A stretch of 64,000 nucleotides of DNA from Didymella arachidicola (lineage: Eukaryota > Ascomycota > Dothideomycetes > Pleosporales > Didymellaceae), in NCBI GenBank assembly GCA_016630955.3, contig CM049985.1:186001-250000 (forward strand). Direction: 5' to 3'. The position numbers and the translations under genes were made by a program. Under the pieces are notes generated by a model. The model had not been told where the DNA came from, ran no database searches, and was given only the letters and a program-made list of their open reading frames with translations. Of the stretch, positions 33,976 through 44,015 are shown in pieces (position 1 is the first letter of the stretch; each line of letters starts with the position of its first letter).

Positions 33976-35689
33976 GGCTTTAGACGGTAGGGGGTTAAAG
34001 TCGGAGGCTTCAATGTTGCATGTCCACGGTAGCGAAGCGCTGGTTTGTTCTGATCTCAGGTTCGAATATAAGTGGAAGAAGTCGGATGACAGTGAAAGAT
34101 GGGTCAAACACGCCGATCTCATCATCTACGGAGAAGACTTTCGAAGTCTTCATACAGCAGACACAAAAGGACTAGGCTTCTGCATCTCTTTATGCGGTCG
34201 AATGTGCAATACAAGCTGCAAGAAATGTCAGCGGGCAATGAGACGGCAGACAGACTGCCTTTGCAAAGTAATGCGAGTAGTGTCTGGATGGTTTGCATAT
34301 TCTGATGCGCTTCTACGAAAACGATCACGACGCCTCGTTAGTACAATAGCAAGGGGTCTGCAGAAGTCGGAATAACATCATCTCTCGACTCCCCATAAGA
34401 ACCTTCAGGCTTACGTGCATCCGAAATGACAACTTGCCAAACTCGCTCCCGCGACCTGAACCTACCATGCGACTTTGACGTCTTGGTCGCTCATTGAACT
34501 CATCTCAAAACGTTGATCAGAACTACCGTCATATTCGTGGTATGGATTTGCTGTCCGTAGCTGAGTATAGTCCCAGCAACATCACTGGGATGGAACAAGA
34601 TGATGGAGATCGCCAAGTGAGCATGTAGGTATAAGATAAAAGGCGATTTCGAAATGCGTTGATCACCTTTGCACCGCGTAAGCGGCACTAAAGACGAGTA
34701 TGCTCCTGCTGCTTATGAGGAGGGCATGCCCGCTGGATCGGTTATAAGTTGGATGTAAGAGTCCAGTATGCAATTATGGAAATCGTTAGCCTTGCAAGTT
34801 GTGAACATATAATGCCCAGGTAACGTTCAATTGTGCAGAAGGGACGACTCGATGTTCATATAGGCGCATCCGTGCCAAGCAACGTGGACAATGCAGTAAG
34901 ATAGAAGAAATACGATCAGGGGGCAATTCACAGATCTGCTGGGTAATAGATTCGGCGGGCGCTATAGCGTATAGGGAAAGCTCGCGTAGTCACGCGCCAA
35001 GGTGTGAAGATACTGTGTATGTACACAGTAGCGCCTTCGCGTGACGTCATAGCTCGACCATGACAACGTTGAAGCCTCACGCGACGCAAGCACGATACGG
35101 GCCAAAGTGTCATCATGCAATCCTCTGAAAGTGCGGTCGTTCTTATGTTCTATGTTCTCTATTTCATCAATTGCAATCTTCGTAGCGCTATTTGCTTGCC
35201 ATACTGACCCGCAAGGGCACGGATATACTCCTTTTTCTCATCTTTTCCTTTCCATCTCCGAGCTCCACCTCCAGGAGTCGTCGGTAGCACCACCCGAGCG
35301 TCTCGTGCGAACCTCGTCTAACCCCTAACGGTGTGTGGCGCACAAATAGGCCAATCTTTGTCTGATATATTGTCTCCGTATATCTCTACAAATGTACAGG
35401 CGCCCAGCTCCGCCGTCCTCGGCACGCTTCGTTGCCTGTCGGCCGCTCCCCAAACGAGACGTTGCTCGCATTCGATGCACCGCAATCTCTGTAAGAGTAC
35501 ATTGCCATGCTGATTGTGCATGCACAGATCCGGCTCCTTCCGTGCTATCCGGCCGACTACCGTCTTGGGGCTTGGCAAATGCGTTGCACCGTAACACTAG
35601 CCACAGTATTGTCGATTTGAGATGCGATTTCTCCAAGTGGCGGCAACACCAGTGAAGGGACTCTCGTACTTTTTTTTCTGAGAGGTGGC
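33976..35689. other. Intergenic region without a supportable gene
   Basis: About 1.7 kb of frames of up to 133 codons with no domain, splice-consistent extension or codon bias. It contains no repeat I could recognise. Confidence 0.4.
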
Positions 35690-36052
35690 TCATCCGGAGA
35701 AGTCTCTCTGGAATCCGTTGCAACCTTCCCAGTTACTCAGGCATGTTTCGCCGCACGCGTCGTACTCGATCGTCGGGGTAAAAGTTTCTCGGTCAAGGTA
35801 TTGCTTTCTACATTCTTCGAGGCATGGTGCTGCCTTCGTGAACAGGGCGCAACACTGAGCACCCCCGATGTCTGCTGTGCAAGTTTGTTCGTGAAAGTGA
35901 GCGAGGACCTTCGCAATAAGGGTGTCTGTCGATTGTATAAAAGCTGGAACCAGCTGATAGAGAAAGATCGGTACGCAAAGGGCGAAGAGTAGGATAACGA
36001 GGATCGAACGTGAGCGTGATTGAGGCGAGTGTGGGCGACCGATCTTGAACAT
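35690..36052 (-). CDS. Small membrane-anchored cysteine-rich protein
   Basis: 120 residues in one exon. A short basic cytosolic head (MFKIGRPHSPQSRSRS) is followed by one hydrophobic segment (about residues 17-38) that could be a signal anchor or uncleaved signal peptide. The remaining 80 residues hold eight cysteines (58, 67, 68, 77, 81, 100, 104, 111), suggesting four disulfides in an extracytoplasmic domain. No family is recognised. It lies 356 bp from the nested transposon island. Such small cysteine-rich products near repeats are often effector candidates in plant-associated fungi, but the long anchor argues as much for a membrane protein. The ATG is the first in frame. Confidence 0.5.
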   Translation of the reverse strand: MFKIGRPHSPQSRSRSILVILLFALCVPIFLYQLVPAFIQSTDTLIAKVLAHFHEQTCTADIGGAQCCALFTKAAPCLEECRKQYLDRETFTPTIEYDACGETCLSNWEGCNGFQRDFSG

Positions 36053-36408
36053 GTCGGTTTTGGTTATCTCTTCCTGATCTCTGGTTGCTCTCGAAGGAAA
36101 GATGATGCTTCACACGTCAAAATGCGAAGAATCCTTTGGCTGAAGCGTTGGATATGCAGATGTCGTGCAAATGGTAAGGCGCAGGTCAAGCCTAAAGCTG
36201 TCGAAGGGATTTAAGGAATTCGTACAAGGGGATGTACAACGGTTTATATGGTAAGGTCAGTGAACACGCAATGACCTGGTATCGTGAGAACCACTTCGGG
36301 GTTCCTGGTTGATATAAGTCTGCGCACCGGCCAGCGCATCTACTGTGGTAGTCGGGGTATATACTGTGAGGGGTCCGGCATCACCGGATGACCTGGCTCA
36401 TTAAAGTT

Positions 36409-36482
36409 GGCCATATACTTCCCGCGCACATATAGTTCCCGCGCACTTCCTTACCAAAACAATCCCTGTATAGGGACGTGCA
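36409..36482 (+). repeat. Outer left inverted repeat
   Basis: 74 bp beginning ggccatatacttcccgcgc; pairs with 39639-39712 at 71/74 positions. Two ttcccgcgcac motifs, 17 bp apart. Confidence 0.92.
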
Positions 36483-36774
36483 TTTCTGTAACTAGCTTAT
36501 AAAAATAATAGACATTAAAATATAGAATTCAAGATAGTATTTTAATACTAGAAATAAAATTTTACTTTTTATAGCTATTGTATTTAGGAAGCTTTTTAAA
36601 TTTATAGATTTTATAAAGTAAAATAACTCTTTAGAATTAGTAGATATAATACTAAAGGTACTACTAACCTATAGTATCTACTATTAAGAGTTTACTATAA
36701 AAATTATAGATAGTTATATTACATAGTTTTAAAGTTATATAGAATATAATCTTTAAGCTAAAAATTTTAACGTA

Positions 36775-37198
36775 CTTAAAGGGCGAGTAGCCTACTAGGG
36801 CAAGTGGCCTACGCAGTTTTACTAGTTAAATCTTAATTTTTACTTCTAGATAAGTCCTCTAATACTAGATATTAATTTTTAAAATTTTTATAGTAGAGCT
36901 GCAAGCAGATAAAGAAGCTATTTCTAGAATCTAGAAGCTATAGCTTTAGTAGATAAAAAGTTATTAAAAGAAAAGTAAATTACAGGGATTATTTAGACCT
37001 ACTTTTCTATACCTCTAGATCTAGAAGAGCTAGAGCTTAGCTACTTATAAGACTTAAAGTGTAACTATATAGAATATACATATTAAAGTTTTAGAAGATT
37101 CTATTAGACAATTATAGAGTTATTAGCCCCTAGATGTTTGGTTTTCCTTAGTAAAACTGCGTAGGCCACTTACTCTAGTAGGCCACTCGCCCTTTAAG
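36775..37198. mobile_element. MITE-like element with 50-bp inverted repeats and TA duplication
   Basis: A 424-bp element with inverted repeats at 36775-36824 and 37149-37198 (47/50 identical, differences all transitions), flanked by TA at 36773-36774 and 37199-37200. It has no coding capacity and an AT-rich interior. The end begins cttaaagggcgagt and carries gggcgagtagcctac and gggcaagtggcctac at 17-bp period, so it was probably mobilised by a pogo-like transposase. Confidence 0.85.
36972..37137 (+). repeat. Diverged direct repeat, copy 1
   Basis: This right half of the MITE resembles 39060-39227, beginning with an identical agggattatttagacctac and diverging to roughly 70% by eye. Confidence 0.65.
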
Positions 37199-37603
37199 TA
37201 CATTACCAGTAAAAAAATTTAAAATAATAAAGCTATAGAACTAGACTAGATAGAGAGCTAATATTAAAGTTATACTTTAAGTTAAGCTTATAAGCACTAG
37301 TTCTATTAGTTTTTAGAGATAAGTATAGTAATAGGGATATAAAAGGTTTAGTTATAATAAGGTATATAGATATAATCTATTAGTCTTAAAGGTAGAGTTA
37401 ATAATAAGTAGTATAGAGTAGACTATCTAGCTTAAAGGTTAGTTTAAGATTAAAAGATAAACTTAATAACTAAGGTTAAATATAAACTATAAGGGTTATA
37501 TTTCTATATACTAAATACTAAGAAGATTCTTTATATATACTATAGATATTTTAACTATTAGAGGTAGTTAAACTATTAGAGGTAGTTATACTTAGTAAGG
37601 TAG

Positions 37604-38970
37604 TTAGTTACGTAACCTTAGAATCGCTCCCCCCTTTGCGTAGTGCTCAAGCGCGCTTAGAACAGAGCTAGGTGAGCTGCCCTGCTCTCTCTTATACTTG
37701 TTTCGAATTAGAGTTGATTGCGACTCAAATTCCAGGGTGTTGCTTGGGGTTTGCGACTGCCAGAGCGGGCTGTTTTGGGGGAGTTGTGGCGATGGGGTGC
37801 GCAGCTTCACATTCAGAGCCAATATGACGCGATCTGGGGCAAATGGAGCCAATCCGGCCCCTCGGAACCCTCCTTGAATGTTGCTAGAGGTAATCGCTTT
37901 GTTGTAAGCTGCTATAAAGCATAGGAGGAACTCCTGCTTTGTGATGTGGTTGATCCGGTTGCGCATAAGCTGATTGACCTCGTCCATATACGCCTTCTTC
38001 AGAGGGCCAAAACAAGCCACATCAAGTGGCTGCAGGAGGTGCGATGAGTGTGGAGGCATGCATAGACCTATAATCTTGTTGTCCTTGCAGTATTGCTTGA
38101 ATTCCTTAGAGTTGTGGCTCTCGTGGCCGTCAATAATCAGCAAACGGTAGGTGCCAATAGTACGCGTCTTTGTATGCTTGTCAAAGTGCTTCAACCAGTC
38201 AAAACCAAGCTTATTGGTTGTCCAGCCGTTCTCAGAGACAGCAACAGTCCAATCCTGGGGCAAGTCATCGTCTTTGTACCAGTTGGACTGGTGGCGGCGG
38301 GCTTTGAAGATGATGTAGGGCGGAATGGCCCACCCTGTGGCATTGATGCCCTGGATGACCATTACCCACTCGCGATTGCCTGGCTGGACTGCCTTTGCCC
38401 GTCCATGGTTCTCTGAAGCTGTAACGACTGCTCCGGAGCTTATCTGGCCCATCATGAAGCCTGTCTCATCGAAGTTGTACGTGTCGTCGTCCAGGATACC
38501 ATACTTGGCCTTGGTATTGGCTACAAGGTCAAACCAGCCCTGTATAACCTCAGGATCCTCACAGAGGGCTCGTTTATAGTCGTAATTGCGATTGAACACC
38601 ACTTTGAGCTCCTCCTGACGCGAAACGAACGTGCTGGCCCAGTTTGAGCCAACAGGGCCAAACCGCGCTCTTTCCGCAGAGAATTGGCGATATCAGTCAC
38701 ATCTGCGAGCCGGGGGGGTCGTCCTTGCTTAACTAGCTCAAGTATATGCGTAACAATCACCTACTCCTCAGTATTGGTTAGATTCCGTGAGTTGGCCATG
38801 GTATCAACGCGTGAAGGTCGTCCAGCGCGTCTTGCGCGAAGTGTTGTTTCAGAGGTGCTGTAGATAGCTGCAGCGCGTCGTACAGAGAGTTTTGGGTCTT
38901 TTTTAAGAGCTTGGACTGCAAGCTGTATCTAACGTTCTTTTAACACGTTAAACTGTTGTTGTAGAGGCAT
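37604..38970 (-). pseudogene. Dead pogo-family transposase
   Basis: A reading frame beginning MPLQQQFNVLKER at 38970 is broken by TAG about 40 bp in, by TAG at 38761-38763 (in NLTNTEE*VIVTHILELVKQ) and by a frame change near 38655 (NSLRKER to FGPVGSNWASTFVSRQEELK). The final 330 codons (37604-38602) are open and include the catalytic motifs NFDETGFMMG, LLIIDGHESHNSKEF and HLLQPLDVACFGPL. Both stops could come from CAG by C-to-T change at CpA. The N-terminal helix-turn-helix (LSVRRAAAIYSTSETTLRARR) is recognisable. GC content is normal, unlike the AT-rich DNA on both sides. Confidence 0.9.
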
Positions 38971-39007
38971 TGGTAGAGGTTGGTGTTTTGGTAGGGTCTT
39001 GGCAAAA

Positions 39008-39041
39008 GTGCGCCGTTCGCCCGTGTGCGCCGCTCGCCCGT
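39008..39041 (-). repeat. End of dead pogo element: 17-bp motif in tandem
   Basis: gtgcgccgttcgcccgt is followed directly by gtgcgccgctcgcccgt, one mismatch in 17. It lies 37 bp upstream of the dead transposase start, where the active element nearby has its inverted repeat. No matching left end was found near 37.2-37.6 kb. Confidence 0.75.
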
Positions 39042-39059
39042 GGAACACGTTATAGTTAA

Positions 39060-39227
39060 TTGTAGGGATTATTTAGACCTACTTTTCTATATCTATAGTA
39101 CTAGTGTAGGTAGAGCTTAGTATTCTTAGAATATTAAAGCTTATATATATAGAATATATATACTAGAATTTTAAAGAATTTTATATAATAGCGCTAGAGT
39201 TATTAAGCTTTAGATTGTTAATATTCG
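39060..39227 (+). repeat. Diverged direct repeat, copy 2
   Basis: Second copy of the sequence at 36972-37137; its similarity runs up to the solo LTR, which appears to have been inserted into it. Confidence 0.65.
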
Positions 39228-39236
39228 CTAGTAAAT

Positions 39237-39450
39237 TGTCACGGGATTCCTCTCTGATACCCCTCGGCCCTACCTCGGGAACACCTAGGGCAAGGGCCGC
39301 GCCGCGCACGGGCTCTCCGTATATATACTTCTATCGAATCCAGAGGCTTACACCTCAAGGATTCGTCTAATATCCAAATACAACCCCAATTCGGCCTAGA
39401 AGCCATCCCATCTACCTTGAGTCCGATTGCCTGCCTATAGTAACCTTACA
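39237..39450. mobile_element. Solo LTR of a retrotransposon
   Basis: A 214-bp GC-richer segment starting tgtcacgggattcctc and ending taaccttaca, i.e. TG...CA, flanked by the exact 5-bp duplication TAAAT (39232-39236 and 39451-39455). It contains no coding sequence. This is the footprint left when an LTR retrotransposon is excised by recombination between its LTRs. Element superfamily unknown. Confidence 0.85.
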
Positions 39451-39638
39451 TAAATCTAGCTGTTCTGCTTACTAACCGTTCCGCTCGCTATATATATACG
39501 TTATATAAAATCTTAGAACTAGAATAAATATAGCTTACTAAGCTTAAAAAACTAAAAGCTATAAATATTATTTATTAGAATACTATATCCTATATTATAT
39601 TTTAAAAACTAGACTAATCTACTTTAGTTTAAGAGAGG

Positions 39639-39712
39639 TGCACGTCCCTATACAGGGATTATTTTAGTAAAGAAGTGCGCGGGAACTATATGTGCGCGGG
39701 AAGTATATGGCC
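39639..39712 (-). repeat. Outer right inverted repeat
   Basis: 74 bp, inverted match to 36409-36482. Three C-to-T type differences relative to the left copy fit RIP or cytosine deamination. Confidence 0.92.
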
Positions 39713-40929
39713 CAGATTTGAATCACATCAGATCCTGCCTACTTTCAGATGAAATACAGTGCTTACCGCTGCAATCTGCTTAATTTACAGCCTCTAGGAC
39801 AAGAAGAGTATTAAAAACGCATCAGATTAGTGCCTAAGACAGCAGAAAATTACGACCGAAAACCCTTGTCATCGTCTCCACTCACAATATATACCCCGAC
39901 TACCACAGTAAGCATCCCATGTGTGCGGCGGTAAGGCGGCAGCGCTAGCGCGACCCCGAGCTGTGGTTTGCACTTGTGCTGCAGCATCAGCTTGGTGGAC
40001 AAAGCTCGTCAAATTGGCAGATGGGGTCAAGCTTTGGCAGATGGGGTCAAGCTTTGGCAGCCCATACTCGAGTGACCTCGCGTCCAAGCGCTCGACAGCT
40101 GTCATTAACATCACTCTCAGCGGAGAACTTTGATGCAGCGAATTGGCAAGCGCGAACAGTCGAAGGCTTCTGGTCGAACCGTTGGCATTTGTCCGTTGTC
40201 AGATGCAAGGTGCGAGGCTCGAGCGGTACTATCATCTTACGTAGTAAAAATAGTGTCGGCTTAGCAATGGCCGCACAGCCCGTTGTCAACGAACTTCAAA
40301 GGAGCAAGCTGTGGCAGGGCACTCTTGAAGGCTGATGCGTGGAGATCTGTTGCTATTCGTAGCTGTTCGTCGTGATCCAGGCACGACGACAAATTGGCTG
40401 GCTCCGCGTTTCGGCCATGTACTGTGATAAATAAGACCAACGATGCGATTTCGCACATTGCCTTGCTCGAAGCGACAAGAGCGACGAATGCGAGACGGTG
40501 TGGCGCATGCTAACCTGGCTGGTCCCAGGTTTGGTCCCTGGTTTGCGGAGTCACGCAGGGTCCGACTTGAGACGTGCAAAGATCCAGCCACATCGGGAAA
40601 GCGTTTCGTGCGATGTTAATTGTGACTGCTTGTGCGCGTCGTGATGATACGGCGTTGAAATAATGATTGACGAGGCGTCTGTATAGCACACGCCAGTACC
40701 TATGTCGCTGATTCACGCTAGATCTATTCTACTACTGTGTCGAGTTGCGAATGCTTGAAGTGGTGAAGGAAAGCGACTTCTCGCTCAATGCGCCTTGAGA
40801 TACGCCTGATGTCGAAAGGAGGGCTCAATCAAGAAGAGATTGGCGGCTGGTGCTGATGACTGCAGCTCAAGACCACGAGATTCTGTATACGCGTTAGCTA
40901 CGGTTGGAACGCGTGTACAGCGGAATGAC
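39713..40929. other. Intergenic region with a 20-bp tandem duplication
   Basis: No supportable gene. A 20-bp unit (ggcagatggggtcaagcttt) is duplicated exactly in tandem at 40016-40055. Confidence 0.5.
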
Positions 40930-42295
40930 CTACGCAAGCATAATACCCGCACCTGTAAACATAGCGGCAAACTGCGTAAATGTCTTCTTAAGCTCTTCGC
41001 CCTTGTTCGACCCTGTTTCCAGGAGCTCAGGAATAACGGCTACAGTCCCAACGTACAAGAAGGTACCTGCTGTAAATGGCAGCAACATGTCTCCCCATTG
41101 CAAGCTGGTGCCCCAGAGACCGGCACTTTGAGCCTCAGCTGTGGCCGCACTGCCACCGAATTCTTGTACTGCAATGCCAATGCAAGTCCCCAGGAAAGCG
41201 CCTGCAGCCGTTACGAATTGGGCGCCCATCGCGGCCCGCTTACTGAAGCCTGACTGAATCAACAAAGCAAAGTCGCCGACCTCGTGCGGGATCTCATGGA
41301 AGAACACCGCAACAGTAGTGGTTGCACCAATAGTGGGAGATGCGTAGAAAGAGGAGCTCAGGGCAAGGCCGTCCGTGATGTTGTGAGTAAAGTCGGCAAT
41401 GAGGTTGAGGTAGCCGCCAAGCTTCACGCTGGCGCTGATCTCCTTCTCCGTTCCGCTTGCGACAGGAACATCGGCAGCAGCAGCCTTGCGAGAACGCAGA
41501 CCATCTTTTGAGTCACTGGTCTCGACACCACTTGACTTCGCGGTGACTTCGACCTTCTCGGGGGCGTGTCCGTGAGAGTGATCATGGCCTCCTGCGCCCC
41601 CAGTCGCGATCCTTAGAGCCTTATCCATAGCTACGAACGTAACGAAGCCGACCATGATGGCAACACCCAGAAGCAGATTTTTATTTGGCTCGACCATTAC
41701 GAACTTAACGTTCTCAGGCTCAACCTCACCCAAAAAGATCTCAGGCAGGAGATGGAAGAGTGTATCGCCGAGCAGTCCACCAACAGCAAAGGCCACCATG
41801 ACCGAGAGCGAAGAAGGATCGATGTTGGGCGGGCATAGTGCGAGGAGAAAGTTCGGCGGGCCAGAGATGTACAGCGTAGCAAGCAGAGCGTTGACGGCTG
41901 GGCTGCCGGGGAACAGCACGGCGAATATCTGAGAGCTCAGGGACGAAGTAGTAGGGTTTGTAGCAATCTTATGCTCATTGAGTGCCTGTACAAGCGGGCA
42001 TTCCTGAGGAAGTTAGTCTTCTATTGAATACGCGACATCATGGTTCTCCTGGTGAACGTCTGCTCACGCGCACCTGGACAGTGTGCAGCTCATACTGATA
42101 GAAGCTGGTGCTTCGAATTCAGGTGACATTCATCCTAGCACTTACCTTCAACTGCTCTTCGATTTCATGGACGCTCAATTGCCCCACTGGCACCCCTCCA
42201 GTCTCGCCCTTGACAGCTGCTGCTGCAACATTCAATGCGAGCACTCCAAGGAAGACTGATAAAGACAGTAGTGTTTGGTTACGACGCGACACCAT
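40930..42295 (-). CDS. ZIP metal transporter, KE4/Yke4-like
   Basis: Exon 1 (42295-42146) encodes a signal peptide (RNQTLLSLSVFLGVLALNVA) and a short luminal region. A 142-bp intron, long for this window, leads to exon 2 (42003-40930); total 407 residues. ZIP-family motifs are DFTHNITDGLALSSSF and FFHEIPHEVGDFALL (LIV-1 type HNxxD and HExPHExGD), and a His-rich loop reads GGHDHSHGHA. The family moves zinc from the ER or Golgi lumen or across the secretory membrane into the cytosol. Yeast Yke4 and SLC39A7 are the closest named relatives I can suggest. Confidence 0.9.
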
Positions 42296-42519
42296 GATGG
42301 ACGCGTACTCACTAGCTTGGATCTGGGCAGTGATGGTTGAGAGGCTCCCAGGAGTCGTAACTGTGAACACCTACACCTCGGAGCTAGACTGGAAAACCGC
42401 GCTAAGCTATCGATAAGCTTATCCGCTAGCGCGAAATTTTGGGAAGTTGCGACAAAGTGAGAGGGCGAACCAACATTAACTTCTAACAACACCCTCCGTA
42501 AACCGGCGAATCACTCAAA

Positions 42520-43278
42520 ATGGGTCGCGAACTCCAGAAGAAGAAGAACAAGTCTTCTCTCCCTAAGAAGCGCCAGAATGGCCCCTCCAAGAAGAAGATT
42601 CTGAGCAACCCCATCATTGCAAAGCACTGGTACGCCCTTCAGCAGAGACGAAGCGACTTGTACTGATGAAAATGCAGGAATCAGAAGGAGACATTGTCAC
42701 AGAATTACCGTCGTCTCGGGCTCACCTCCCGCCTGAATCACGCTACAGGTGGTACAGAGAAGACGATCAAGCTGCTCGGTCTCAACGATCCCAAGTCCTC
42801 GCGCGCCGACGCCGGCGCTGACAGTACAGCGAACCGCTTGAATATTGTCTCCAAGCAACCCACGCAAGCTGTCGATATCGAAGAGATCGAGGTCGAACGC
42901 GACCCAGAGACGGGCGCCATTCTGCGCGTGACAGGCGCGACGGAAACGAAGTTCAACCCGCTCAACGACCCTCTGAACGAGCTCGAGGACAGTGACGACG
43001 AGGTTGAGTGGAATGGATTTGCTATGGTCCCTGAGAGAAGGGAGAACGAGGCACAGAACCCGGTGATCAGTGAGCTGGAAGAGGCGGCACGGAATGGTGC
43101 GAGGAAGGCACCAAGGAAGCAGAGTGATAGAGAAGGCGAGTGGTTGGAGAGGCTGCACAACAAGTACGGCGAAGACTACGGCAGGATGGCAAGGGACAGG
43201 AAATTGAACCCCATGCAACAGACGGAATCAGACATAAAAAAGAGGATGAAAAAGTGGGTGGCGTCGCAGAGCGCATGA
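42520..43278 (+). CDS. NOP16: Ribosome biogenesis protein NOP16
   Basis: Exons 42520-42629 and 42678-43278 with a 48-bp intron give 236 residues. The Lys-rich nucleolar N-terminus (MGRELQKKKNKSSLPKKRQN) is followed by HWNQKETLSQNYRRLGL and, at the C-terminus, WLERLHNKYGEDYGRMARD then KLNPMQQTESDIKKRMKKW, both hallmarks of Nop16, a 60S assembly factor. Acidic central stretch ELEDSDDEVEWNGF is also typical. The intron splits the Trp codon of KHW. The ATG lies in a good CAAAATGG context. Confidence 0.93.
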
Positions 43279-43595
43279 GGAGTCAGTGTATCCCTTTGAT
43301 TGTCCCAAGAGCATGGAAAAGGCGTTGTTGGCGTTGTTGATTGCGAAGTCGGCTTTGGTGTGCACAGAATCCACTTTCGAGGCACTCATCATGATATCGT
43401 GAACCTGAGACCAATACATGGCAGAATTTCGTCATTCCCCCATCTTTTCTTCTCGCCAATTGAGGATATCTTTCACCGCCCAACAGGCGCACCGAAGGTG
43501 CTCACTTCCCACAGACACCATCGTGGATCTGCCAACCTGGATGCCTGATCAATACAGTCCACCAAGAAGCAGATTGAGCCTTCCACCTAAGCCCT

Positions 43596-43911
43596 ATGAG
43601 CAGCCTATTCGGGAAGCGCGACGACGAAGTCACCTATTCCTAAGAGCAAACCGAACTCCAAGCAGAGATTATCCGCGAACCAGGCGAAGCCCATGCTCGC
43701 AAGGAAGCTACCCTCGTTGCTGAGAAGCCTAGGGCTACCGCAAGCTCCGAAATAGCCTTGGCAGTCTGATGTCGAACATGAAAATCTGTGAAGAAGAATC
43801 CTCATCACCGAAGAGAACATCTTTGAATCTGTCAAGCAAAAGGTGGCGCTCTTCGGAGCCAACAACGTGCGTGGGGTCATTTGCACTACCAAACCGGAAG
43901 ATCGAACGTAG
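43596..43911 (+). pseudogene. Relic of an unidentified protein gene
   Basis: A protein-like trail runs through several frames: MSSLFGKRDDEVTYS*EQTELQ..., continuing EIIREPGEAHARKEATLVAE, then in another register ILITEENIFESVKQKVALFG and ANNVRGVICTTKPEDRT. It is interrupted by TAA, by TGA where CGA would read through, and by a frame change. The charged, helical composition and good codon usage differ from flanking noise. I do not recognise the family. It could also be a diverged gene with unusual introns. Confidence 0.4.
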
Positions 43912-44015
43912 AGAAGAAAACGAAGACAGGGGAGAAGAGCGCAACCCGAGGAGATTAATTCAGAGGATAGAAACTCTTTTCTCTCAATGCTCATTTAACG
44001 GTGCCTGGTATCATG

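Larger units (their letters stand above)
36409..39712. mobile_element. Nested, RIP-decayed transposon island with 74-bp inverted ends
   Basis: The island is bounded by 74-bp inverted repeats (36409-36482, 39639-39712) that match at 71 positions; all three differences are C on the left against T on the right, read on the same strand. Each end carries ttcccgcgcac twice with 17-bp period. Within lie a MITE, an island of normal GC content holding a dead transposase, and a solo LTR; the rest is extremely AT-rich. No transposase belonging to the outer ends is evident, so the outer element is probably non-autonomous. A target duplication is unclear: either the ends are ggccata... or TA duplicated within a palindromic site. 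Confidence 0.8.
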
